Source: an uncultured Methylobacter sp.
GTDB taxonomy: Bacteria; Pseudomonadota; Gammaproteobacteria; Methylococcales; Methylomonadaceae
Assembly (NCBI GenBank): GCA_903832775.1
Contig: CAILCX010000092.1
Location: 1 to 54,565 of the forward strand
DNA length: 54,565 nt
Reading direction: 5' to 3'
Positions 17,380-25,463 of the stretch are shown here, in pieces. The notes below the pieces were generated by a model. The model did no database searches and had not been told where the DNA came from. It saw nothing but the letters and a program-made list of their open reading frames with translations. Both the position numbers and the translations under genes were made by a program. Each line of letters begins with the position of its first letter. Position 1 is the first letter of the stretch.

Positions 17380-18180
17380 TTAAATACTGGTAATAAATTT
17401 ATTACTGACCCAACCTTCAATATCGTTTGGCCCTTTTACATCGACCTTACTCCATCGATCTTTCGTTTCAAGAAGTAATATCTCAGTTCCTAACGACAGC
17501 GGCGGCGCGACCGGATCAAATTCAACGCCGGGTCCCTTCCGAATATTTAAGCCCTCCACTGTGACTTTATAATCATCATCAGTGTCGTCAGACCTGCCGA
17601 AAGCACCGGAATGTATATTGGTTAGAGGAAATGCCGGGCCGGGATCGTTTTTCCTACCCGGCGCAATATCCTCATGCCCCAAAATGTCTTTTAATTGATA
17701 GGTTTCTACTAATAATGAAGCCAAATCGTTAGCCCGTTGAATTTGAATATCGGTATAGGCGTGCCAAAATCCCATGTCAGATTCGTTTTTGTGTTTTGCC
17801 TGAATAACATCGTCCTCGGCAATTTCGGCTTGGAACCACGTCCGATATTTACTGCCAACCTTGGTAAGTTTGCCCGCATTATCCATCTCAATGCCGACAG
17901 AATATTGATTCATCCCCGTCAAGCCATTCCAGCAGCTTTTTCCGGCATGCCAGGCGACGATATTAAAAGGCGCCAGCTGAGTAATGCTGCCGTCCCTGCC
18001 AACCACTAAATGGGCTGAGGCCTTTGCTTGCGGACTGCACAGCCAATCCACCGAACTCTGGCAACCTCGACCTGCCGTAAAGTGAAAAATCAAGTATTTC
18101 GGGTCAAAGCTATTGCCTTTGTTAGGTGTTTGTCTCTGGCTTACATAGTCAGCTACCAATAAATGGTCATCAATTTTCAT
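17380..18180 (-). CDS. N-acetylmuramoyl-L-alanine amidase (Amidase_2) with SH3b domain
   Basis: A 266-residue protein predicted to cut the amide bond between muramic acid and the stem peptide of peptidoglycan. Residues 25-185 form an amidase_2/PGRP-like domain. The zinc ligands appear as His33 (LIFHFTAG), His169 (ILGHEDIAPG) and Asp179 (KNDPGPAFPL), all three present. Residues 205-266 form a bacterial SH3 domain (GLNIRKGPGVEF; EGWVSNKF). There is no signal peptide, so the protein stays in the cytoplasm unless loaded into the particle or freed by lysis. Its position between the DUF4157 protein and the baseplate genes suggests cargo or a particle-release enzyme; this is inference. Confidence 0.8.
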   Translation of the reverse strand: MKIDDHLLVADYVSQRQTPNKGNSFDPKYLIFHFTAGRGCQSSVDWLCSPQAKASAHLVVGRDGSITQLAPFNIVAWHAGKSCWNGLTGMNQYSVGIEMDNAGKLTKVGSKYRTWFQAEIAEDDVIQAKHKNESDMGFWHAYTDIQIQRANDLASLLVETYQLKDILGHEDIAPGRKNDPGPAFPLTNIHSGAFGRSDDTDDDYKVTVEGLNIRKGPGVEFDPVAPPLSLGTEILLLETKDRWSKVDVKGPNDIEGWVSNKFITSI

Positions 18181-18241
18181 CAGTTCCCCTTAAATTTGTA
18201 AAAATCAATTAAATCGCACCTTTTTATGGATTAGATTCTTC

Positions 18242-18552
18242 TTATCCAATCTCCTTCGCAACGGTTACGAAATATTTTCCAGCTGTATTAAAATTGATGG
18301 GGCCTTCATTTCTAAACATATCCACCAATGCAATGAATTCCTCTGGAGTAGGAAAGAATTGATATACCTCTGTTTCTCCCTCAAGTGCTTAATAAAAGTA
18401 AAAACTCTATTTCGGTATAATATAACCGAGCCACTATTTATCAACGATTCGCCCTTTAATGACGATGAGATCGAGTCGCCGAAAGCAAATTTGGGTTGCA
18501 AACCTGCGTGAGACGATTCGCTCACGAGCGATAATTTGGCAATAGTGCTCAT
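18242..18552 (-). pseudogene. Frameshifted small gene sharing its N-terminus with the DUF4157 protein
   Basis: The N-terminal ~40 codons (SLVSESSHAGLQPKFAFGDS, then ISSSLKGES) align at DNA and protein level with the start of the neighbouring DUF4157 gene (VRNLSHPGLLLQRKCACGGS, then ASSSLTGEC). The four Cys of that gene are not kept. The frame as written stops at 18265 after LHWWICLEMKAP-type non-coding sequence. Losing one base near 18381-18387 explains this: the alternative frame continues EGETEVYQFFPTPEEFIALV and ends NTAGKYFVTVAKEIG at 18242. The intact product would be about 104 residues. Function unknown; it may be a lost small cargo protein with a shared leader. Confidence 0.6.
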
Positions 18553-18718
18553 TGCTTCATCTCCTTGCTGTCGATGTTCTTACTCTATAGCTTTTTCTAC
18601 ATGGCTAACGTAAGCTCTTTCTGATTCCAATTATGATTGCTCACGATCAATCGAGCATAAACCCATTGATTATCTGCCATATTTCGCTTAGCAGAGTTTG
18701 TGCAGCACGGTATTGCTT

Positions 18719-19942
18719 TCACGGGCATGTCAGTATTGCCCCAGTGAAGGGATCAATTGCACTCTGAGCTACCTGGGCATCTGCTTGCCACTGCTGCTGC
18801 AAGGCCGACACCCTTTGCTGGACCTGGCTTGAAGCATCCGCTTGATTTGTGCCAGATACCGTGAAATTGACTGCCCTGAAATTGCTTTCCACCGTCGCCC
18901 GCCACGTATTTCCAATGTTACGGTGCTGCTTTTCGTGCGCCGCTAATGTTCCGCTCATGCTATTCCAGGCGGCGATCTCTGCGTCGCGGTTTGTACGTGG
19001 GGAAGGTGTCCACCGAGGTGTATCAATGGGACAGTTCACAGAGACTGTCAAACCATTGTGTCCCGTCACCGTTAGGCTTACCCCGCCACCTGATGTATCG
19101 GGCGGACTAATTCGCAGCTGACCATTAAATGAATAGTTACAGTTCGTTTGCGCCCATTCCGGACTGTAAGGCGAAGTGCTGTTAAGCCATCCAACGACAT
19201 CATTACAATCAAGTGTTCCCGGCACAGCATATCGTCGAAGCATCTGGCTGGTTAGTGGCAATGACAAGTGCGGCAAAACACCTCCAATGTGATTTGAAAT
19301 TGCTGACAGATCACGCTTTCCAATGGCATAAGCAATACGGCTTTCATTTGCCCCCGTTTGCTGGACGACGTGTGTCAACTCATGCGCAAGCAATCGCCGC
19401 CCCTCGTGAGCACCAGGAGCAAACCGCCCAGCACCAAACACAATGTTATGTCCTACCGTGTAGGCATGAGCATGCACATCCTGCGCCGACTGCTCCGCAG
19501 CAACGTCGGTATGCACACGCACATGCGAAAAATCATGGCCGAAACGTTGCCCCATGTCTTGCTGTAATTCAGGATCAAGCGGCATGCCGGAACTAGCAAG
19601 TACGCGGTCTACACTGGCAGGTGCTGTAACTGTACCGCCTGCCGCTTGTCCGGTAAAACGCTCTATGTGTGGCGTTGTGGCATTGACACCAGAATGAGCG
19701 GGGGATGCCAACACTTGGTCCGCAACCCGATCCGCTTCCTGTTCCAGCGGGTCATTGTTTGCTCCTATACTAAGTTTCTTTTGCAGATGTGTTTTTTTGC
19801 ATTCCTCACATTCGCCTGTCAATGACGATGAGGCCGAGCCGCCGCAGGCACATTTGCGCTGCAACAGCAATCCTGGGTGAGACAAATTTCTCACGGGCGG
19901 TGATTTTGCGGCGGTATTCTGCTGTAATGCTAAAGTGTTCAT
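18719..19942 (-). CDS. DUF4157 (eCIS core) protein with second HExxH, DUF922-like C-terminus
   Basis: A 407-residue protein. Residues 24-50 carry a short Cys motif (LQRKCACGG...CEEC; Cys31, 33, 45, 48), common at the start of eCIS DUF4157 proteins. Residues 118-195 are the DUF4157 domain: MPLDPELQQDMGQRFGHDFS, VRVHTDVAAEQSA and LLAHELTHVVQQ with zincin motif H187-E188-x-x-H191. Residues 238-407 hold a second domain with TPRWTPSP and LAAHEKQHRNIG (H336-E337-x-x-H340), resembling the DUF922 putative metalloprotease. DUF4157 is known as an eCIS-associated domain, often found N-terminal to toxins. No signal peptide. Likely loaded effector or processing protease; two possible catalytic sites are unusual. 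Confidence 0.75.
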   Translation of the reverse strand: MNTLALQQNTAAKSPPVRNLSHPGLLLQRKCACGGSASSSLTGECEECKKTHLQKKLSIGANNDPLEQEADRVADQVLASPAHSGVNATTPHIERFTGQAAGGTVTAPASVDRVLASSGMPLDPELQQDMGQRFGHDFSHVRVHTDVAAEQSAQDVHAHAYTVGHNIVFGAGRFAPGAHEGRRLLAHELTHVVQQTGANESRIAYAIGKRDLSAISNHIGGVLPHLSLPLTSQMLRRYAVPGTLDCNDVVGWLNSTSPYSPEWAQTNCNYSFNGQLRISPPDTSGGGVSLTVTGHNGLTVSVNCPIDTPRWTPSPRTNRDAEIAAWNSMSGTLAAHEKQHRNIGNTWRATVESNFRAVNFTVSGTNQADASSQVQQRVSALQQQWQADAQVAQSAIDPFTGAILTCP

Positions 19943-20193
19943 ATCTTTATCCCCTTGCCTATACCCTGCGCCACTTGCAAACCAATTTGTTGCGGTTTTG
20001 CACCCTGATTGACTTGTACACTGCTGACCCGCAGTCGCGATACATCACCATTCGCCGTCAATTGCTGGATGGCCTGTGGATCGGCAAACAGACGGGTCAA
20101 TTCCTGCTGTAGACCCTCGGCGATACCCTGCCGGTCTTCGTGCCGGAAACCTTTCAATACCAAATTATCGATGTGCAGAACAATGTGTTTCAT
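19939..20193 (-). CDS. Small conserved-looking eCIS protein, unknown function
   Basis: An 84-residue protein, overlapping the ATPase gene and the DUF4157 gene by 4 bases each, so its translation is coupled to both. It begins MKHIVLHIDNLVLKGFRHED, is mostly helical in the middle (GIAEGLQQELTRLF) and ends Gly/Lys-rich (QGIGKGIKI). I do not recognise a domain. Its position between the AAA+ ATPase and a putative effector suggests an adaptor or chaperone for loading; this is inference only. Confidence 0.6.
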   Translation of the reverse strand: MKHIVLHIDNLVLKGFRHEDRQGIAEGLQQELTRLFADPQAIQQLTANGDVSRLRVSSVQVNQGAKPQQIGLQVAQGIGKGIKI

Positions 20194-22115
20194 ACCCAGC
20201 CCCGCGTTTCGGCATCGTTCAACGGGCGCTCGCGCTTTGAACCTTCGCCATGAGCTGCGTGCAGTAAATGCGCCATGCCGACTGGTTTGTCCGTATCTGC
20301 GGCCAGGAATGCGGCGTTGAAGGCGATATTGCGAATATTTCCTCCGGCCACCTGGAGTTGCGCCAGCTTGCGATAATCCAGTTCGCTGGTCGGCGTGGCG
20401 TTGGGGAATACACTGCGCCAGATGGCTTCGCGCTGCTCGGTATCAGGGAAAGAGAACTGCACAATGAAGCGCAAGCGCCGCTGAAATGCTGTATCCAGCG
20501 ACGTCTTCAGGTTGGTAGTCAGGATGGCGAGGCCGGTATAAGCCTCCATGCGTTGCAGTAAATAACTGACCTCGATATTGGCGTAGCGGTCGTGACTGTC
20601 TTTTACTTCGCTACGCTTGCCAAACAAGGCGTCAGCCTCATCGAACAGTAGGATCGCGCCGCTGTCCTCGGCGGCATCAAAAACCTTGCGCAGGTTCTTT
20701 TCTGTTTCACCAATGTATTTGCTAACCACGGAGGACAGGTCGATGCGGTAAAGATCCAGATGCAATTCGTTTGCCAGTACTTCTGCGGCCATGGTTTTGC
20801 CGGTACCGCTTTCACCAGCAAACAGGGTACTTAGGCCCAAGCCTCGAGAACTCTTACGCGCAAAGCCCCACTCTTCGCAGACTTTCTGACGGTTGCGTAC
20901 ATGGGCGGCGATCTGACTCAGGATCGCTTTCTGATGTTCGGGAAGGATCAAATCTTCCCAGCCGAAAACCGGTTCAATACGTTGCGCCAACTCATCCAAC
21001 TGCCGCCGCCCCAAGCTTTGGCAGGCTCGCCACATCACTTCGTCCGGTGCATCACTTCCGACGATAGCGTTAGCGATCGCCGCACCATTGTTCAAGATGG
21101 TTTGTGCGCTCAGTCTGTATTGCGAAACGACACCGTCCAGCGAACCATTAAGCTTTTGCGCCGCCGAACCCAGTGCTTGTTGCCACAAGCACTTTTGCTC
21201 CGGGGCTTTGGGTTTGTTGACAGTAAAGCGCAAGGAGCCGCGTTGTAGCTCCAGCGGATCATGGCTGGAAATAAACAGCAATCCACTTAAATGTTCGGCA
21301 AGCCGGGACATTGCGGCTACATTCGCCTGGTCGCGGCATTCGATCAACAGGGCGCTGGACAGGAGTGCCGATTCCCGTTGCCACAGGTTGGCGAAGGCGT
21401 CGCGTTCGCTAGCACCGCTTGGAATGTCTTCCGCACGCAGAATATGAAGTTGCAAGCCGAGTTCGGCGGCGACACCAGCGGCGATATCGGTCTGACCGTC
21501 ACTGTCATCACCCAGCAAATGGATTATGGGAGCAGTTGCGTTGTGCTCATACAATGCTTTGATTATGTCTTGCGACGTTTCGCGATGGGTATTCGCTATC
21601 GTTGCTGCGATGCTACCATTTTGCAACAGGGGTTGAAGACGGGTATCCAGATAATTAATCCCGGCTAGAAAATGTAGCACCCGTTCGTCTATACGCAAGC
21701 GCGCATTCGCCAGACCGGATTCTTCAGCAACCTCAATCAGGCGCCACCGGCGCAAGGGACGAATCGGGCTGAGCGCACTCCAATGCGGTTCTTCCAGCAC
21801 TGCCAGTGCCAAACTGAAGGTCGCGTAGGAACGTTGAAGATTGTTCTGCGCAGTGGCGCACAAAGAGGCAAGATTTGCGTCCATTTCCACGCCTGCGCAA
21901 AGCAGCAGTATGTCACGTTCGAAAGTACTGAGACCGAAGCAATCCACCAGACGATCTATGGCCGATGGCATCGGCAATGCAGCCCGAATTTGGTCGATGA
22001 TGTCCATTGTAGTAAAGTCTTCGCCTGCAATGCGCGCCTTGATGCGGGCGAATTCAGCCACTATCAATTGCTGATTGTCATCGATCCAGTCGTGACCTGG
22101 GTCAGTGCCGTTCAT
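20190..22115 (-). CDS. eCIS AAA+ ATPase (Afp15/Pvc15-like)
   Basis: A 641-residue protein. Residues 1-165 are helical (winged-helix-like, FGLSTFERDILLLCAGVEMD). Residues 195-300 look like a degenerate AAA module: HLLGDDSDGQTDIAAG in place of Walker A (Lys replaced) and ALLIECRDQ in place of Walker B. Residues 385-620 are an active-looking AAA+ domain: Walker A GESGTGKT (434-441), Walker B ILLFDEAD (488-495), and AILTTNLKTSLDTAFQRRLRF with sensor and arginine-finger region. In Afp and PVC the equivalent ATPase is required for particle maturation or cargo loading. It overlaps neighbours on both sides by 4 bases. Confidence 0.85.
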   Translation of the reverse strand: MNGTDPGHDWIDDNQQLIVAEFARIKARIAGEDFTTMDIIDQIRAALPMPSAIDRLVDCFGLSTFERDILLLCAGVEMDANLASLCATAQNNLQRSYATFSLALAVLEEPHWSALSPIRPLRRWRLIEVAEESGLANARLRIDERVLHFLAGINYLDTRLQPLLQNGSIAATIANTHRETSQDIIKALYEHNATAPIIHLLGDDSDGQTDIAAGVAAELGLQLHILRAEDIPSGASERDAFANLWQRESALLSSALLIECRDQANVAAMSRLAEHLSGLLFISSHDPLELQRGSLRFTVNKPKAPEQKCLWQQALGSAAQKLNGSLDGVVSQYRLSAQTILNNGAAIANAIVGSDAPDEVMWRACQSLGRRQLDELAQRIEPVFGWEDLILPEHQKAILSQIAAHVRNRQKVCEEWGFARKSSRGLGLSTLFAGESGTGKTMAAEVLANELHLDLYRIDLSSVVSKYIGETEKNLRKVFDAAEDSGAILLFDEADALFGKRSEVKDSHDRYANIEVSYLLQRMEAYTGLAILTTNLKTSLDTAFQRRLRFIVQFSFPDTEQREAIWRSVFPNATPTSELDYRKLAQLQVAGGNIRNIAFNAAFLAADTDKPVGMAHLLHAAHGEGSKRERPLNDAETRGWV

Positions 22116-23482
22116 GTGATGTTAATCCGTGCGCCGTTGAGGAATGCCGGCGGCTTGGCAGAACGATCAATAATTGGACTCTCTATACCATCGATGCGTA
22201 GCCGCGCCAGAAAGCCAGGAACTGGAGAGGCTTGAGCGTTTTTGATGACGAAGTCAAGTGATGTTGTCGTAGGCGTTGCAAAGGGTTGTGGCAGAAATTC
22301 CTGCTGTCCTAATATAAGCACAGCCTTCTGGCCTGCTCGAAGAGCAGGAGTAAAGTTGAGTGTAAATGTTGCGGTACCGGCTATGCGCACCACGGCCATT
22401 GGCAACCCGATGATTGTCGGTGCAAGTGTCAACGCCAGCCGGTTGGTTGAGCGTTCGTTAGTTTCATCCGGTGGCATTAGCTGGGCACTCACGGAATAAA
22501 TTCCGACGGGAAATTTCGCTGCACTCGTGTTTGGAATTGTGAACAGAATTGAAGTTGCGCTATTTTTGGGTAGTGGCGGAGGATCAGTCGCAACAATGGA
22601 TTCGTGAATGTCGAAGCGGTCGTTACTTAGCAAGATCGTGCGGTTTGTAGTAGGTTTTGGGTTAAGGTGATGGCCACGAAGTTCTATCGCTTTATCTATT
22701 TGCGCCGCAGGTTGATCGTCTGCGGGAAACACTGCATCCATCATAGGTAATGGCGGCTCCAGTCCAGGTACGACTACTAGGCCGCGTTCATACCAAGTAT
22801 CTGGATTTAGCGGATCGGGTTTTATGACAGGACCAATCGTTAGTACTGGCTGGGGTGAACGGACCGGTTGGGTCGATTCTATTAACACCACACTCGCCAT
22901 GTAAGCTGCAGTGGGGCGCAAGTGGCTTTGCGTGGCTGTCCAGAGCTTTGATATTTCCTCGGTATTAAGATATTCCGGCGTGATTTTAATCAGTTCGATC
23001 TGGTTTTCAAGCCCGGAATCCACCAATGCTTTCATTGAAGGTGTAAGTGCCGAACCACCTACCTGAGGCGAGGGATCAAGTGCTTTCCTGATGGCTTTAC
23101 GACTGAGTACTGGCATTTCGTGCAGAAATTGCATGGCATAACCGAGCAGAATCTCACCGTGAAGATCTTCACTGCCATGAGCAGAAAGCAAATAGTGCAA
23201 GTTGAGGGCGAGCGGCGCATTGGTTAATCGCTGGCTACCGGAAGCATCACGCGATGGAAGCCCTTCATTGCGCCAGCCTGTATTGGGCGAAACATGATAC
23301 ATGAATAGATTAAGTTGGGATGTCTCAGTGCCACCGCTTGCAGGTATCACCCGGTCGGGCGGGCCGACACTGACAGTAATTGTAACGCCGATTTTATCTG
23401 TTGCCCCGTGGTCAATCAGACCATTATTGAGCAGATCGCGCAACACTGCGCTCACTCCGGCAATGGCGAGAGCGCTACTCAT
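22112..23482 (-). CDS. DUF4255 (Pvc16 N-terminal) tail terminator/cap protein
   Basis: A 456-residue protein. Residues 1-200 match DUF4255: SSALAIAGVSAVLRDLLNNG, QLNLFMYHVSPNTGWRNEGL, LALNLHYLLSAHG and ILLGYAMQFLHEMPVLSR. In Afp16/Pvc16 this domain caps the distal end of the sheath-tube and fixes its length. The C-terminal ~250 residues form an Ig-like, carbohydrate-binding-like beta region (IELRGHHLNPKPTTNRTI; FPVGIYSVSAQLMPPDE), longer than the minimal cap. Confidence 0.8.
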   Translation of the reverse strand: MSSALAIAGVSAVLRDLLNNGLIDHGATDKIGVTITVSVGPPDRVIPASGGTETSQLNLFMYHVSPNTGWRNEGLPSRDASGSQRLTNAPLALNLHYLLSAHGSEDLHGEILLGYAMQFLHEMPVLSRKAIRKALDPSPQVGGSALTPSMKALVDSGLENQIELIKITPEYLNTEEISKLWTATQSHLRPTAAYMASVVLIESTQPVRSPQPVLTIGPVIKPDPLNPDTWYERGLVVVPGLEPPLPMMDAVFPADDQPAAQIDKAIELRGHHLNPKPTTNRTILLSNDRFDIHESIVATDPPPLPKNSATSILFTIPNTSAAKFPVGIYSVSAQLMPPDETNERSTNRLALTLAPTIIGLPMAVVRIAGTATFTLNFTPALRAGQKAVLILGQQEFLPQPFATPTTTSLDFVIKNAQASPVPGFLARLRIDGIESPIIDRSAKPPAFLNGARINIT

Positions 23483-24210
23483 GCCTGCCTCTGCCGGCGA
23501 GCAAGGTATTCATCAAGCGTCATCGGCTTGGCTGTAGCCGGAGTCTGGCGTTTCGGAGGCTGTAACTCATGAACGGCAGTGACTTCGATGCGGCCTATGC
23601 TCACATGCACTTTGGTGGTCTCCTCGACCTGGTTTTGCCATGTGGAACGTCCGGGTTCGCCACGCCGGGCAACGGCACTCGAACTCAGTGCCGGAGAATG
23701 TGCAGTATTCTTTAACGGTAAGAGAGGCACAGGGATGGTGCTATCAGTAAGTAGTTCATTTATGCCGGATTGTGTTGCAGAATGGCTTAAACGGGTATGT
23801 ATGTTAATTGGCTCATCCCAAACGGGTGATTCATCCGCCACTATGTTTCTTACATTAATTTTTGCTTGCCGCCGCCTGGATTCTGCAGATGATGGCGGGG
23901 TCATTTCGAGTTCAGGTTTTAGAGTAATTCCGGTTACCGATTCAGTAACCAGTACTTCAGGTGACGCTGGTATAGCTTCATTTTCAAAAGGTTGTGTTCT
24001 GATTTCCGCTAGTTTGCTATCAGGTGGCTGATTTTGACTTGGTACCTTATCCGTAAGACGCGGTTTATTTGCTTTTGCAGTCCAATTAGCAGGCTCTTCA
24101 TGGTTTGCTGGTGACGGCGCTATGGAGTAAGGCAAGCGCGCTATAGAGTGCAAGGTGCTATCTTTGTTATCCATGGCTTGCGCAGCAATTCGATGCAGGA
24201 AGCCACTCAT
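23479..24210 (-). CDS. Low-complexity eCIS protein with conserved C-terminal tail, unknown function
   Basis: A 243-residue protein. Residues 1-195 are Pro/Ser/Glu-rich and probably disordered. The last ~45 residues look structured and conserved: VHVSIGRIEVTAVHELQPPK, then MTLDEYLARRQRQA. I recall the IGRIEV motif with a basic C-terminal helix from proteins in the same place in other eCIS loci, but no function is known to me. It overlaps the gp26-like gene and the cap gene by 4 bases each. A linker or scaffold role during assembly is possible. Confidence 0.5.
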   Translation of the reverse strand: MSGFLHRIAAQAMDNKDSTLHSIARLPYSIAPSPANHEEPANWTAKANKPRLTDKVPSQNQPPDSKLAEIRTQPFENEAIPASPEVLVTESVTGITLKPELEMTPPSSAESRRRQAKINVRNIVADESPVWDEPINIHTRLSHSATQSGINELLTDSTIPVPLLPLKNTAHSPALSSSAVARRGEPGRSTWQNQVEETTKVHVSIGRIEVTAVHELQPPKRQTPATAKPMTLDEYLARRQRQA

Positions 24211-24917
24211 ATTCCCACCATGTCGAGATAGGTTGAGCGCCGTTGCGGTGAGAGCGCAAGTATTTCTGGTTCAGTCCAGCCGTATGCGCAGGCAAGGCTA
24301 TGCACTTCGGCCAGTAATGTTCGAGCTCTTACATCGACCTCATCCCACAACAAAGCGCCGATATTAAAATCAACCCGCCAAGTTTCGCCGCAATCTTCGC
24401 AAGTTAAGGCTAAATTGATGTCGGCTTCAGGATCAAGATTCGCCATGATTGTTTCGGTCTCGTCAAGCAGACTGGAAAATTTTAAGTTGATTTTATCCGA
24501 AGGTGAAAGACAGCATTGTTCCAAAAGCTTCACGGCAGCTTCCTTGCTGTCACGTTCCGAGGTAATCGTTGCGAGGTCGCGACTACATGGCACCCGGAAC
24601 CGAAGATTAGATAAATCGAACTCGGCAGGGATATCATTCTCGTTGATACCGTCGAGTAGTTCCCCAGTATCAAGGCATATTTCCATGCGTTCACCACAAT
24701 GCTCACAATCAACATAGGCATTGATACGCGAGCCAAAACATGCTTCGCGCAGTCGTAATAAGGCTCTATTGATTGCACCCAAAGGCAAATCCGGAAGTCG
24801 CGAAGGAGGCAGTTCAGGCCGCGCCCAAGCGCAAAGCAACAGCGCACGGTCTATCGGATGCCGCTCAAGGCCGCGCTCCCAAAGCGCAAGTATCTCTAAT
24901 TCGCCAAGGGCTTGCAT
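24207..24917 (-). CDS. T4 gp26-like baseplate protein with paired CxxC zinc motifs
   Basis: A 236-residue protein. The N-terminus LGELEILALWERGLERHPID RALLLCAW (split here) is the start expected for the T4_baseplate (gp26-like) family. Two zinc-knuckle-like pairs are visible: Cys71/Cys74 (YVDCEHCGERMEI) and Cys173/Cys176 (LALTCEDCGETW), which together could bind one metal ion. The C-terminal YGWTEPEILALSPQRRSTYL is also typical. It starts a few bases after the tube gene. Confidence 0.65.
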   Translation of the reverse strand: MQALGELEILALWERGLERHPIDRALLLCAWARPELPPSRLPDLPLGAINRALLRLREACFGSRINAYVDCEHCGERMEICLDTGELLDGINENDIPAEFDLSNLRFRVPCSRDLATITSERDSKEAAVKLLEQCCLSPSDKINLKFSSLLDETETIMANLDPEADINLALTCEDCGETWRVDFNIGALLWDEVDVRARTLLAEVHSLACAYGWTEPEILALSPQRRSTYLDMVGI

Positions 24918-24922
24918 GGGTG

Positions 24923-25447
24923 TCAGGCGGGTTCAGTGAAGCTTGGTTCGCTGGGTTCTATTACATCATAGTCACGTTCCCAGCCTTCGTTTTCCAGCTT
25001 AATGTGCTGGATGGCTACTGCGTTGGCATTGGCATCCAGATCAGGCAAAGCCTGATATTCGGATACCCAGCAACGAAACACTTTGTAAGCGAGCGCAAGC
25101 TGACCTGCCTCGTTATAAACTTCAATGATGAGGTCTTTACGAAAATCCTTCAGCGAAACTTCGGCACCCAAACCGGAGCCGTAGTTCCAAACCTTGTTTG
25201 CCCATTTTTCGAACTCAGTGTCATGAGTTACGCCGCGATCAAGCGTAATCGCCTCAAACTTGGTGCGGCCGGGCGACTTTCTCGAAGTAGAAGGGTCGCC
25301 GCCTTCGCGGTGCTCAACCAGTTCGGTAGTACGCTTAAGCGCACCGACCTTGGAAATGCCCGCAACATATCGGCCATCCCATTTGACGCGAAATTTGAAA
25401 TTTTTGTAAGGATCGAAACGCTGTGCATTGACGGTGAATGTTGCCAT
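24923..25447 (-). CDS. Inner tube protein (Afp1/gp19-like)
   Basis: A 174-residue protein of the phage-tail-tube/gp19 family. Signature stretches are RFDPYKNFKFRVKWDGRYVA, SKVGALKRTTELVEHREGG, TKFEAITLDRGVTHDTEFEKW and VFRCWVSEYQALPDLDANAN. It is predicted to stack as hexameric rings inside the sheath. It is the only clear tube gene in the window, whereas Afp has two (Afp1 and Afp5). It lies 16 bases after the sheath gene. Confidence 0.85.
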   Translation of the reverse strand: MATFTVNAQRFDPYKNFKFRVKWDGRYVAGISKVGALKRTTELVEHREGGDPSTSRKSPGRTKFEAITLDRGVTHDTEFEKWANKVWNYGSGLGAEVSLKDFRKDLIIEVYNEAGQLALAYKVFRCWVSEYQALPDLDANANAVAIQHIKLENEGWERDYDVIEPSEPSFTEPA

Positions 25448-25463
25448 GGATGTCTCCTAAGTT

